Below are positions 56,501 to 59,859 of a stretch of 64,000 bases of DNA, piece after piece. The notes beneath the pieces were generated by a model. It saw only the letters and a program-made list of their open reading frames with translations. It had not been told where the DNA came from and searched no databases. The first letter of the stretch is position 1; every line of letters starts with the position of its first letter. The translations under genes and the position numbers were made by a program. The DNA comes from Azorinus chamasolen. Lineage: Eukaryota; Mollusca; Bivalvia; Cardiida; Solecurtidae. The stretch covers positions 29,715,078 to 29,779,077 of the forward strand of contig OY755252.1 in NCBI GenBank assembly GCA_963576725.1. Reading direction: 5' to 3'.

Positions 56501-58888
56501 GAGAGGGTGGGCGCCCCTTAACCGGTTTAAATCCCTAGTGATAAATGTCACCGATCGTTCCAAGACGATGCTGCCGTATCCCCTTATCGGTGGTGTGAAA
56601 TGTATTTGTGATTCCCGTTTTGTCTTTTGATAGGTATGTACATATGCTGTTTTTGCAATGATGCTGTTTAGTCGACTGTGCGTTTTGTACGTGGTGTTTC
56701 ATGCATGACTCATAAATGTACATTATTATTTATCATCTGAATATTCATGGAGTAAAGAGTTAAATCCATAAGATTGGGGACAACTTTTTTACTGGACTTA
56801 AAGTGTTTCTGGAATTAGATTTTAAAAAGCTAGCAACAGAATCAGGGACATATTAGACACACAATGATTGTTGTTGTTTTTAAAAGAAAATAGAGTACTT
56901 TTGTGTTTGTCTGCCAAATGGTGTCCGACATATTAATAGTAGATTTGTCGTCTCCACACAGGGTGAAGATGCCATTATCGTCACAATTCCTGTGTCATGT
57001 CTGAAACACAATGACAACCTTTCGCACGATGCTTCCCGCGAGTTCCGCTTATGTAGCAAGATTCTATACGAAGAAGTTTTCAAGTGTGTGTCTGCGAGTA
57101 AACATCTAAAGGTGAGTAGTTTTTATCAATATAAATGCTCATATATAACAGACGTATTCTTATTTGTGATGAGAGAAACAAGTTTTGATGAAAATAGTAT
57201 TTATCAAAGTCCCATTATATTTTATCATCCCTTTTCCTTGTGAATAATTTAAAAGATCGATTTTGTCCAAATACTAAGAACTAATTTGCATTGCTCGAAT
57301 AGGTTTAGTTTAGTAGAAATAAACGGGATTTATACCACGATATCGTGTACGAATACAAATTAGCTACTGTACGTTTCTGCACTAGAACAGTAAACATAAA
57401 TGGTGGCTAACAAGCCGCGTATGACGCGGCACAGACGCATTCAATGCTTTATCAGAAGCGAATAAACAACACAATCTACGAACCCGAGGTCCCAGTCAAG
57501 ATACATCCTCCGCTTGAACCTAGAAACGCGTGGAATATGGAACCGGCTGATTGCATTTTCTAGTTCTAAATGTTTGCTTTCAATGGATCACCACCCTTCA
57601 GAATTGTTATACCTTCTGATCCTTCGAGATCATGAATTTCAGTACTTCTTGTTCTGAAAATTGAATACCGCTTAAGCCGGTGCTAGGGGCGTGAGCAGTG
57701 TTGCACTTTCAATTACTGCTCATGAACAGACTCAATAAAACCGAGTCTGCAATTATCTCTTTTTGTGTTGCAATTTTTGCTTTCGAGGGATCACCACCCT
57801 TCAGAATTTATAATCTTCACAACAGCAAGTGTTAAGTGCTTGTGTGGCGGCGGTAAAACGTCGCCCCGTACTTCATTCTCAGTGTTGTTATACCTTCTGA
57901 TCCTTCGAGATCATGAATTTCAGTACTTCTTGTTCTGAAAATTGAATACCGCTTAATCCGGTGCTAGGGGGCGTGAGCAGTGTTGCACTTTCAATTACTG
58001 CTCATGAACAGACTCAATAAAACCGAGTCTGCAATTTTCTCTTTTTGTGTTGCAATGTTTGCTTTCGAGGGATCACCACCCTTCAGAAGTTATAATCTTC
58101 ACAACAGCAAGTGTTAAGTGCTTGTGTGGCGGCCGTAAAACGTAGCCCCGTACTTCATTCTCAGTGTTGTTATACATTCTGATCCTTCGAGATCATGAAT
58201 TTCAGTACTTCTTGTTCTGAAAATTGAATACCGCTGAAACCGGTGCTAGGGGGCGTGAGCAGTGTTGCAATTTCACTTACTGCTCATGAACAAACTCAAT
58301 AAAACCGAGTCTGCAATTTTCTCTTTTTGTGTTGCAATGTTTGCTTTCGACGATCACCACCCTTCAGAATTTATAATCTTCACAACAGCAGGTTTAGGTG
58401 CTTGTGTGGCGGCCGTAAAACGTCGCCCCGTACTTCATTCTCAGTGTTGTTATACCTTCTGATCCTTCGAGATCATGAATTTCAGTACTTCTTGTTCTGA
58501 GAATTGAATACCGCTTAAGCCGGTGCTAGGGGGCGTGAGCAGTGTTGCCCTTTCAATTACTGCTCATGAACAGACTCAATAAAACCGAGTCTGCAATTTT
58601 CTCTTTTTGTGTTGCAATGTTTGCTTTCGAGGGATCACCACCCTTCAGAATTCATTCTCTTTTGTTATGACGATTTCAAAACTACTTGTATTACTTTGGT
58701 CTAGACAAAACATGTTTTATTCTATACAAAATCGTGTGATATGTGTGTTGTTTTATATTGCTTTTGTTTTATAGGACAAATGCGGGCACGTGGTATTGAC
58801 CTTTCCCATCACTGTCCCTTTATATGAGCCCATAGAGGATGGGTGCTTCCTCGTTCATTTCGAGGAGACTAGACCAACAAGTGATTGA
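9110..58888 (+). CDS. Ten-exon gene: kinase - RING - caspase-like protein (5' end missing)
   Basis: Whole-gene entry. Exons: 9110-9324, 9802-9902, 11794-11898, 13086-13173, 23197-23316, 25012-25144, 50866-51617, 55564-55838, 56962-57111, 58775-58888. Each acceptor is AG, donors are GT except GC at 25145, and phases match at all nine junctions (1,0,0,1,1,2,1,0,0). The joined frame gives 684 residues and a terminal TGA. Numbering used here: kinase C-lobe 1-150, RING 162-202, caspase-like about 211-480, unassigned C-terminus to 684. The protein should be intracellular; no signal peptide or membrane segment is visible in the recovered part. Known: TKL kinases act in Toll/IL-1-type signalling, RING-HC domains recruit E2 enzymes, and caspase-fold peptidases cut after specific residues. 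Inferred: a stress or immune-signalling protease or ligase. The kinase N-lobe lies upstream or outside the window. Exon order and phase make accidental assembly unlikely, but transcript proof is lacking. Confidence 0.85.
9802..9902 (+). CDS. Exon: kinase helix F to helix G
   Basis: Acceptor 'gcattttag' ends at 9801 and donor 'GAG|gtaaag' follows 9902. Entering in phase 1, it completes a Val and reads VGLELITGQPPLG. With the previous exon this gives FNYGVVGLELITGQPP, a textbook helix-F segment of IRAK/receptor-like kinases. The rest (YELCLYQETNILFHHQDSIE) is the helix-G region. Length 101 nt, phase 0 out. It is too short to stand out as an ORF but the domain fit is exact. Confidence 0.88.
9960..10150. 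repeat. Interspersed repeat ending 'gcggggttctactgta'
   Basis: Non-coding block with repeated 'tgcattacttttgtcctgcatcaagc' style segments. Similar blocks occur around 31900-32140 (with 'gtcctgcattaagcggcc') and 58985-59515. Probably a non-autonomous DNA element with 'CAGTAGAAC'-like ends. Confidence 0.4.
10174..10807. mobile_element. hAT-like MITE with 8-bp target duplication
   Basis: Flanked by identical ACTGGGTC at 10166-10173 and 10808-10815. The ends are inverted repeats of about 70 bp: CATTTCGTG...TAGATGGTCTA and GGCTCGATTTAGTGTTATAT at the left, with their complements at 10742-10800. An 8-bp duplication and 'CA...GGGG' ends fit the hAT superfamily. The 634-bp element has no transposase ORF. 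It sits in intron 2 of the kinase-RING-caspase gene. Confidence 0.78.
11052..11152. repeat. CT then CA microsatellite
   Basis: Imperfect (CT)n from about 11065 followed by (CA)n to about 11152. Simple sequence within intron 2. Confidence 0.9.
11794..11898 (+). CDS. Exon: kinase helices G/H
   Basis: Acceptor 'aatattttag' ends at 11793 and donor 'GAA|gtaaga' follows 11898. Phase 0 in and out, 35 codons. The peptide contains LMEWIPECISKTITATEI, which fits the helix H - helix I stretch 'L...CL..dp..RPta.ei' of kinase domains. The conserved Arg that pairs with the APE Glu is absent, in line with the lost APE motif. The other two frames of this exon run into stops. A same-phase continuation at 13086 (LLREMG) completes helix I. 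Confidence 0.8.
11899..13085. other. Intron 3, no gene; holds a short hairpin element
   Basis: No coding signal apart from an isolated frame after 'cattcag' at 11947 whose phase does not fit. A 96-bp hairpin at 12498-12593 has perfect 12-bp arms CAGTTGAACTTC / GAAGTTCAACTG, MITE-like. Confidence 0.5.
13086..13173 (+). CDS. Exon: end of kinase helix I and first Cys pair of the RING
   Basis: Acceptor 'tctactttag' ends at 13085 and the strong donor 'A|gtaagtat' follows 13173. It enters in phase 0 and reads GLLREMGVDKYC, which closes the kinase C-lobe, then a short linker, then CVTCMVNPT, the first zinc-ligand pair (Cys162, Cys165). It leaves in phase 1. The RING is thus split by a 10-kb intron after its first Cys pair. 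Confidence 0.85.
13240..13790. repeat. Low-complexity 'ggcaattagcaatt' tracts
   Basis: Degenerate tandem array of 'ggcaa(a)tt(a)gcaa' units at 13240-13280, 13430-13545 and 13690-13780, separated by a duplicated segment 'aacatattgt(a/g)gaatgaagccc' (about 13350 and 13617) that shows the region was itself duplicated. Not coding. Confidence 0.6.
13800..14990. other. Intronic sequence without gene
   Basis: A 'gtccgtccgtc' tract at 13930 may be the tail of a tandem-core repeat. A hairpin CCGGGTTTAA / TTAAACCCGG lies at about 14147-14205. Nothing coding recognised. Confidence 0.45.
15003..15070 (-). repeat. tRNA-like SINE head
   Basis: The minus strand reads TTCGGTAGAGCA (A-box-like D arm) and, about 30 nt on, GAGCTCGAATCCC (B-box-like T arm). 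Arms do not pair well enough for a working tRNA. Best read as the RNA polymerase III promoter head of a tRNA-derived SINE. Confidence 0.5.
15392..15462 (-). repeat. Second tRNA-like SINE head
   Basis: The minus strand has TTAGCGTGGTCTCATGGTTA (D-arm/A-box-like) and GTGGGTTTGACCC (B-box-like) at tRNA-like spacing. A different tRNA ancestor from the copy at 15003. Followed by part of the repeat family at 15480-15680. Confidence 0.5.
15480..15680 (-). repeat. PLE-B tail fragment joined to a 281-bp-family unit
   Basis: 'aagtagtaaagtcaagcagg' at 15497-15516 matches the PLE-B tails at 25760 and 43035. From about 15548 it continues as an inverted partial copy of the unit that is tandemly repeated at 57590-58650 ('gcagactcggttttattgag'). 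Confidence 0.6.
16020..16900. other. Intronic stretch rich in 'gatctggatc' hairpins
   Basis: Several copies of 'ctgatctggatc' and complements (16050-16090, 16410-16460, 16540-16600, 16640-16740). These are decayed members of the palindromic family described at 31400. No gene. Confidence 0.5.
17330..17865 (-). pseudogene. Tc1-like transposase relic
   Basis: Minus-strand frames read RAGLKATRSYLDVVLTSRHR (17770-17711), CYGNGSVMVISV (17561-17526), DGNMTSQRYMDKVLRSAVLQ (17503-17444), FIRQNNVARIDRLAQRC (17424-17374). This is the order of a Tc1-family DDE domain. Frameshifts and stops are present, and the N-terminal DNA-binding domain is missing here (a Tc1 N-terminal piece is at 21589). Confidence 0.72.
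18130..18775 (-). pseudogene. Mariner transposase relic with microsatellite in the frame
   Basis: The minus strand begins at 18768 with MSTSKQMDNVCHRTIIQYLG and continues QLAAEFKRG (about 18642-18616), then a (GA)n tract coding RE repeats. Then follow SKATINKIHDMVMADRRITQ and YIATQLDISQERVHAIIHND (18502-18385), the mariner helix-turn-helix region. After KLL (about 18340) the frame jumps to a C-terminal mariner segment (VKQAVETFLETQDAIFY), so the DDD catalytic core is deleted. Confidence 0.75.
18541..18611. repeat. CT/GA microsatellite inside the mariner relic
   Basis: About 70 bp of (CT)n with one 'tg' interruption. It expands an Arg-Glu run in the mariner reading frame, probably grown from a short GAGAGA in the transposase. 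Confidence 0.9.
18790..20080. other. Intronic stretch, nothing recognised
   Basis: ORFs at 18929-19231 and 19396-19737 have no recognisable motif and are unlikely to be genes. Confidence 0.4.
20088..20787 (+). repeat. Tandem-core (pearl-like) repeat A
   Basis: Starts 'aacaagagatgtcac...atgcccc', then four copies of a core of about 150 bp marked by 'gtgaccttgacctttgac' near 20145, 20255, 20409 and 20560. It ends in a 'gacggacagacgg' tract and 'atgcccacctttggggcata'. Layout resembles bivalve pearl-type elements. Non-coding. Confidence 0.65.
21030..21120. repeat. 3' end of a second tandem-core-type repeat
   Basis: 'cagacggaatgacggataga' followed by a palindromic GC-rich terminus 'ccccgttttgcggcgggg' resembles the 3' ends of repeats A-C. 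The core is decayed. Confidence 0.4.
21589..21785 (-). pseudogene. Tc1/mariner N-terminal fragment
   Basis: The minus frame reads RTGMTQTYVARRIRMSHSVI and YRLSSRFAEI, a paired-like helix-turn-helix, followed by the linker PQPSSGRS and PARDHYLRT. This is the Tc1-type DNA-binding region. No catalytic domain follows. Confidence 0.7.
22020..23190. other. Intronic stretch, nothing recognised
   Basis: AT-rich, no repeats or coding signal identified before the RING exon. Confidence 0.4.
23197..23316 (+). CDS. Exon: RING finger core
   Basis: Acceptor 'caattgcag' ends at 23196 and donor 'ATAG|gtgagt' follows 23316, phase 1 in and out. The exon reads HTCDLHLCVPC and later KCPSC. Added to the previous exon this gives ligands Cys162, Cys165, Cys180, His183, Cys185, Cys188, Cys199, Cys202, that is C-x2-C-x14-C-x2-H-x-C-x2-C-x10-C-x2-C, a C3HC4 RING. 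The His is one place later than usual (C-x-H-x2-C is common), so His178 is an alternative ligand. RING-HC domains bind E2 enzymes and act as E3 ubiquitin ligases; that activity is inferred. Confidence 0.88.
   Translation, partial: CGTISLITHVICISVYLAFEARISIQSNVHHAMTTYIRR
23770..23985 (+). repeat. Single diverged unit of the 281-bp repeat family
   Basis: Shares 'cacaacagcaggtgttaag', 'cttaagccggtgctaggg' and 'cgagtctgcaattttctctt' with the array at 57590-58650. Also present at 63150-63340 (+), 15548-15680 (-) and 45310-45425 (-). Confidence 0.7.
24626..24965. repeat. Near-perfect 170-bp tandem duplication
   Basis: Two copies starting 'gttaacatggaagc' at 24626 and 24796. I see one substitution between them (cctg/tctg near 24708/24878). 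It ends about 50 bp before the acceptor of the caspase exon at 25012. Young duplication or assembly artefact. Confidence 0.9.
25012..25144 (+). CDS. Exon: first strand and helix of the caspase-like domain, ending at a GC donor
   Basis: Acceptor 'acaatgtag' ends at 25011. The exon completes a Gly and reads HGWGAVLVAGGDKRNSEV, a beta-1 strand with loop. A helix (DCFQKDVQQVSNVI) and a second strand (KAVGI) follow, matching the start of a caspase/metacaspase fold. The exon ends ATC AG at 25144, followed by 'gcaagt', a perfect GC-AG-class donor. The phase (2) matches the acceptor at 50866. If the donor is not used the frame stays open for 26 more residues and stops at 25221-25223. A 170-bp tandem duplication ends about 50 bp upstream. 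Confidence 0.82.
25755..26095 (-). mobile_element. PLE-B tail, interrupted and truncated
   Basis: Matches the tail at 43030-43430 ('gtagtaaagtcaagcaggc', 'gagacacacgca', 'cgccttggaacggtcagtgac'). A small repeat with 'ggcgtccaattagtccattg' (about 25925-26010) is inserted; relatives lie at 16930 and 53685 (inverted). The tail stops abruptly at about 26095 where the inverted-duplication arm begins. Confidence 0.6.
26096..28560 (-). repeat. Left arm of a large inverted duplication
   Basis: From 'ttgatgtcccag' at about 26098 to 'ggaacagaaaccaagg' it is the reverse complement of 38143-40195, with many substitutions and indels. Matching landmarks: 'tttccatggcaaccatcactc' (26195) vs 40030; the tandem-core element ending 27317 vs the one starting 39180; 'catcttcatcaccaatcaac' (27785) vs 38710; 'ccagttccagtgtcaaaaag' (28432) vs 38220. 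A 400-bp block at 26440-26840 is absent from the right arm but recurs at 54190-54650. Confidence 0.8.
27600..29140 (-). pseudogene. Multicopy invertebrate ORF, left (minus) copy, degraded
   Basis: Minus-strand frames read TIKRLSPKQWKTMENNGRPV (about 29080-29020), KAMERNRRGYGEKLLIKGEN (28871-28812), IEELKSTPEGTETK (28616-28575), TLAKLGKEWTVTETLPSDLD (28261-28202), SVDKLRLL (28166-28143). A conserved repetitive protein with this motif order, including a 'GCDTTxAFKG' box, occurs in many copies in invertebrate genomes. The Asp-rich box resembles FEN/XPG-type active sites; that is inference. Frames are broken throughout. Confidence 0.6.
29130..29805 (+). pseudogene. Same ORF, right (plus) copy, N-terminal part
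   Basis: Reads FVAIQIDLEELLQYPMTP (about 29200-29250), SKDKVLITEDGNALFHAL (29354-29407), STDPYKERFIKAMER (29488-29532), TTIEELKSIQEGTET (about 29758-29800). It runs head to head with the minus copy, centre near 29.1 kb. It breaks at 29805, and the same frame resumes at 38150, so one copy appears split by an 8.3-kb segment. Confidence 0.6.
29806..30060. repeat. GC-rich 'gtccgcg' repeat with end CAGTACAAGCCACGCGGA
   Basis: Begins CAGTACAAGCCACGCGGA and continues GC-rich with repeated 'gtccgcgctgg', 'gatcgcgctgg'. The complement of the same end closes a similar block at 37925-38142. Base composition differs sharply from the AT-rich surroundings. Confidence 0.7.
31400..31442. repeat. Near-perfect 43-bp palindrome
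   Basis: GTTTGGATCCTGATCAGACG followed by its complement with one substitution. Related palindromes: 62742-62798, 3838-3892 and 61610-61642. All carry 'gtttggatcc' outer arms and a variable centre. Confidence 0.85.
32996..33095. repeat. Minisatellite 'aaaagcccctcacta'
   Basis: About six imperfect units of 15-18 bp alternating AAAAGC and CCCTCACTA, ending in a C9 run. Non-coding. Confidence 0.8.
34205..34262. repeat. 'Caaacag-gtagac' hairpin family member
   Basis: Outer arms 'gcaaacagcgtag' and 'ctgctcagttt', inner arms 'cccagatcat' / 'atgatctggg'. Relatives at 34590-34655, 34916-34990, 37291-37370, 45125-45170 and 63643-63716. Several are followed by 'gaacagggaaa(g/t)gg'. Confidence 0.7.
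35191..35310. repeat. Minisatellite 'agtggcattttttcc'
   Basis: About seven units of 15-17 bp, 'GTGGCATTTTTTCCA', preceded by three 'ttgccccc' units at 35109-35148. Open in one frame, which explains the ORFs there, but not a gene. Confidence 0.85.
36130..36392. repeat. CT/GT compound microsatellite
   Basis: (CT)n from 36130 to about 36195, then mixed TCTG and CTCC units, then (CT)n to 36392. Long Ser/Leu ORFs here are artefacts of it. Confidence 0.95.
37925..38142. repeat. GC-rich repeat, inverted partner of 29806-30060
   Basis: Contains 'gtccgcggtg' and 'gtccgcgctgg' units and ends 'tccgcgtggcttgtactg', the exact complement of the CAGTACAAGCCACGCGGA end but for position 19 onward. TA follows on the right and precedes on the left. 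Confidence 0.7.
38143..40195 (+). repeat. Right arm of the large inverted duplication
   Basis: The 5' part (38150-38510) encodes, in broken frames, ILFDTGTGN, GLAKEYWAALFGIHAY, CGCDTTRAFKGMGHVKPIK, APLAKLGKGSTVKENLPSDL: the C-terminal half of the multicopy ORF. The rest is non-coding, includes the tandem-core element at 39180-39716 and ends 'ctgggacatcaa' near 40190, mirroring 'ttgatgtcccag' at 26098. A (CT)n run at 38549-38598 is private to this arm. Confidence 0.8.
39180..39716 (+). repeat. Tandem-core repeat C
   Basis: Starts 'aacaagatgtgtttgtgcaacactatgccc' and has three cores of about 145-150 bp marked by 'tgttcgcc' or 'tgttcacc' and 'accttgacctt'. It ends 'atgccccacccctttgatcggggggggggcata'. 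Inverted relatives at 26930-27317 and 48830-49040. Confidence 0.7.
40545..40822 (+). mobile_element. PLE 3' tail (copy 5)
   Basis: 'tttacactgtttttcttttatggtgggggtgg' to 'cctgcatgactcgtttttgtactttt'. Plus-strand version of the tail at 5163-5570, 5'-truncated. Confidence 0.8.
40988..42231 (-). repeat. Tandem-core repeat B, six to seven cores
   Basis: Starts 'cagatgtctcccc' and ends 'ggggagacataatta'. Cores of about 155-160 bp are marked by 'caataactccaaagttatca' near 41045, 41235, 41530, 41690, 41850, 42005 and 'cacaacaactcatgctggtg'. A 'gacggacagacgg' tract lies at 42139-42180. Longest tandem-core element in the window. Short ORFs in it are artefacts. Confidence 0.75.
42240..43025. other. No recognisable gene
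   Basis: ORF 42343-42603 shows no domain. Nothing else identified. Confidence 0.4.
43030..43870 (-). pseudogene. PLE subfamily B copy (6), C-terminal end and tail
   Basis: 43030-43430 is the tail variant ('cgccttggcacggtcagtag', 'tttaaatcggtttacgg'). From 43640 to 43870 the minus strand is homologous to the end of the PLE coding region ('catagagtactaacctctgtc', 'aaccaaacatgcagtgtgtt'). Diverged from copies 1 and 7, so a second subfamily. Confidence 0.6.
44095..44290 (+). pseudogene. Possible Harbinger accessory (Myb-like) protein remnant
   Basis: After an acceptor-like 'ctacag' at 44096 the + frame reads IGDLTKINLELDNERLRAEI-stop-KIKLESELIEEQK, a charged coiled coil. Harbinger elements carry a Myb/SANT-like second gene whose C-terminus is often such a coiled coil. 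It lies tail to tail with the transposase. Link is inferred. Confidence 0.35.
45310..45425 (-). repeat. Diverged 281-bp-family unit with internal duplication
   Basis: 'attgcagactcggttttattttc' occurs twice (45361-45383 and 45387-45409), the reverse of 'gaaaataaaaccgagtctgc' in the 57590 array. Confidence 0.6.
45824..48654 (-). pseudogene. Harbinger (HARBI1-like) transposase, five exons, two frameshifts
   Basis: Minus-strand exons: 48654-48231, 47542-47428, 47081-46969, 46549-46380, 46039-45824. Phases agree (1,0,1,0). Exon 1 has a helix-turn-helix (TVADTVHLSQPTVSRICRQV) and ends at a GC donor. Exon 2 reads FPNVIGVIDCTHVWVKK (first Asp). Exon 3 reads AVCDYALRITSAVVMWPGRT. Exon 4 reads [20 protein letters not shown] (second Asp) and RVLIEQAFGILKQRF (Glu). 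Exon 5 reads KINTTPDVACMHIINCIILH. The DDE triad is present. Frame breaks occur in the A8 run of exon 2 (one base short) and after 'gatgcaa' in exon 3 (one base extra). It lies antisense in the caspase intron. Could be a recently dead transposon, or single-base sequence errors in a live one. Confidence 0.85.
48700..48822. repeat. Putative terminal region of the Harbinger element
   Basis: Just upstream of the transposase start, 'gtgaacacgggccct' preceded by repeats of 'gagacttaagtctgaatttgagactta' and 'gagtcctgagtctgatcttgagac'. Palindromic and plausible as a terminal inverted repeat. I did not find its partner beyond 45824. Confidence 0.4.
48830..49040 (-). repeat. Tandem-core repeat fragment
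   Basis: 'caaggtcagaggtcaaat' core and terminus 'ggcatagtgtttcacaaacacatcttgtt', the complement of the start of repeat C. One core only. Confidence 0.65.
49515..50690 (-). pseudogene. PLE copy 7, C-terminal half and tail
   Basis: The minus strand reads AAFLDLDFKIDNGMISSRIY (50564-50505), HLDGDVPRAPYYEVYIYR, EKLLKQIYRYHKLGKTFSKF (50352-50293), LIGKYKCNLKALLRHGISQP (50275-50216), KYVTKFINNGYDPIVLQHTA. The tail from 49900 to 49515 matches copies 1, 5 and 9. Long uninterrupted frames make it one of the better preserved copies, but the RT core is missing. It ends about 175 bp before the caspase exon acceptor. Confidence 0.85.
50866..51617 (+). CDS. Exon: body of the caspase-like peptidase domain
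   Basis: Acceptor 'ctccatttcag' ends at 50865, phase 2. The largest exon (752 nt). It carries the catalytic His in LFLYMTGHGD (codon 50999-51001, residue 300) and the catalytic Cys in LIIFLDFCFPRQ (codon 51140-51142, residue 347). The strand - His-Gly - strand - Asp-x-Cys layout is that of clan CD C14 peptidases, closer to metacaspase/paracaspase style than to the QACRG of animal executioner caspases. The donor 'ACAG|gtgaat' after 51617 (phase 1) joins 55564. Reading through the donor gives a stop at 51689-51691, a possible shorter isoform. The frame is also open 5' of the acceptor to 50732, but that part looks like intron. Confidence 0.9.
51692..52144. other. Intronic stretch, nothing recognised
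   Basis: No coding or repeat signal identified. Confidence 0.4.
52145..53549. mobile_element. 1.4-kb element with compound inverted ends (pogo/mariner-like)
   Basis: The inner ends CAGTGAAGCTCACTTATAGCGAA (52195 on; first 15 bases exact) and complement (to 53520) are flanked by TA. Outside these, a perfect 29-bp inverted repeat starts AAGCTGGGATCAAAATGGCA (52145-52173 and 53521-53549). TA duplication fits Tc1/mariner/pogo. ORFs inside (52322-52540, 52506-52775) show no recognisable transposase motif. Confidence 0.7.
53590..53830. repeat. (TTTG)n and short interspersed repeat
   Basis: 'tttgtttg' microsatellite 53620-53648, then 'ggctaattggacgccccaga' (53679-53698), inverted relative of 25958-25990 and 16936-16960. 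Confidence 0.6.
54190..54655 (+). repeat. Second copy of the 26440-26860 block
   Basis: Shares 'gaagattgtcaatttgaact', 'aaagatcacccgatccctcc', 'attgttcacgtaacagcttt', 'gcgatatactactacatttcagcata' and 'aaaacgcgtcgaatgtagg' with 26440-26860, same orientation. A repeat inserted independently in two introns of the same gene. Confidence 0.75.
54660..55560. other. Intronic stretch, no gene
   Basis: Contains (TTG)n at 55100-55123. The minus ORFs 55057-55366 are low-complexity (Asn/Thr-rich). Confidence 0.4.
55564..55838 (+). CDS. Exon: C-terminal region of the kinase-RING-caspase gene
   Basis: Acceptor 'cgtatatttcag' ends at 55563 and donor 'GACAAG|gtatgt' follows 55838. Phase 1 in, 0 out. Joined to the previous exon the split codon gives Asp. 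It encodes residues 506-597, including KKAAAVMLKTGPRSQDTLEL and a basic/aromatic helix-rich segment ending KYTWKETWHTDK. No domain recognised. The frame stays open past the donor into a PLE tail 70 bp downstream and stops at 56121-56123, so intron retention would append PLE-derived sequence. Confidence 0.82.
55905..56725. mobile_element. Inverted pair of PLE tails (copies 8a -, 8b +)
   Basis: 55910-56335 is a minus-oriented tail ('gtacatgtatgagtcattca' to 'cttatcgctagtgcaccc'). 56336-56725 is a plus-oriented tail ('ttgagtacattagtgatagg' to 'catgcatgactcataaatgt'). They meet at 'gcagctcatttattgag', forming an imperfect 800-bp palindrome in the intron between 55838 and 56962. Confidence 0.8.
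56962..57111 (+). CDS. Exon: C-terminal region, 50 codons
   Basis: Acceptor 'ctccacacag' ends at 56961 and donor 'AAG|gtgagt' follows 57111. Phase 0 in and out, no stop. It begins GEDAIIVTIPVSCLKHN and ends VFKCVSASKHLK (residues 598-647). Hydrophobic strand-like and helix-like blocks alternate. Function unknown. Both splice sites match consensus and phase with the flanking exons. Confidence 0.82.
57590..58652 (+). repeat. 281-bp tandem array, almost four units
   Basis: Units start at 'ttataccttctgatccttcg' near 57608, 57890, 58171 and 58452 (spacing 280-282 bp). Each contains 'ttgaataccgcttaagccgg', 'gggcgtgagcagtgttgc', 'caataaaaccgagtctgcaa' and 'cttcacaacagcaagtgtta'. Units differ at a few percent of positions. 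It fills two thirds of the last intron. Confidence 0.9.
58775..58888 (+). CDS. Terminal exon of the kinase-RING-caspase gene
   Basis: Acceptor 'gttttatag' ends at 58774, phase 0. It encodes DKCGHVVLTFPITVPLYEP and ends FEETRPTSD-stop (TGA 58886-58888). Two strand-like stretches (VVLTFPITVPL and CFLVHF) with the preceding exon may form a small beta-rich C-terminal domain; this is inferred. No AATAAA was seen in the next 200 bp, so the 3' UTR end is not placed. Confidence 0.8.
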   Translation, partial: DKCGHVVLTFPITVPLYEPIEDGCFLVHFEETRPTSD

Positions 58889-58984
58889 AACAACAGAGGA
58901 CTGAAGCAACATAGAACAGAACATATGTATTACATTAAGTTGATAAATTGCAGTAGATCATGTCGATCAACATATCATCCGTTT

Positions 58985-59515
58985 ACAGTAAAATCCCTCT
59001 AAGCCGTAATTTTAATTTAGTATAAATATCTGTCTTGGAGACAGGTTACAGATTAATGCAGACACAGGTGACAGATAAATGAAAATGCAAGGTGAAAAAA
59101 ATCTGATTGTAGGAGACCCTTCGGAAGGAAAAAGCTGTAATGCAAAGAGAGAGAAATGCAGACTCTGTTTTATTGACTCTGTTCTTAAGCAGGTACTAAA
59201 CGTACACCATTACTCGCGCCTCCAAGCTATGGCTTAAGCAGTAATCATATTTCATATCTACAATAGCGAACCTAACAATCCAGAAGGACCAGAAAGGAAA
59301 ACAACACTGTAAATGGTGTATATGACGACTTTTTACGGCGCCTACAGAAGCCCTTAACACCTGTTAATGTGAAGTAAATACATTCTGAGGGGTTCCTTCC
59401 AAATCAAAAGTAGCAATGCAAAAAAAGAGCTTTCGACATGACTTCCATACTGCATTAAGCCTACGGGTATCTAAATTCTTCTAAACTAGGATTCCGGTTT
59501 AGAGGGGCTTTACTG
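58985..59515. repeat. Decayed DNA-element repeat carrying 281-family pieces
   Basis: 'agtaaaatccctctaagccg' at 58987 and 'ggtttagaggggctttactg' at 59497 form inverted ends. Between them are '(t)gcagactctgttttattgac' and 'caacactgtaaatggtg' pieces in reverse of the array at 57590. About 530 bp, non-coding. Confidence 0.55.
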
Positions 59516-59859
59516 TGCCTTATTAGGAACGGTTAGAAACCAGCGGCATGCCAAATGTTTTGAGGAAGAAAGCAACACATACATTGTAGACATTTACTTT
59601 TCAAATCATGGTGTCTACAAAAAATAGTTTCTAGCTAGGCAGTTTCATAGTGTTAGCATTTGGCTTATGTCTTAACATTGTGTTAGATGTCAAGTTGAAA
59701 CACTGCATCTAAACAGAGCTCCAGATAAGATGCGCAAGTTAAACCATTTTTAGAAATAGTTCCTTTATTTCTCCTCTTCGAGACGATTCTAAATAATAGT
59801 CATAGTATAGGGTTTGGTTGAGAAATAACGATTGTGTTTTAGTACGTAGCTTTGATATA

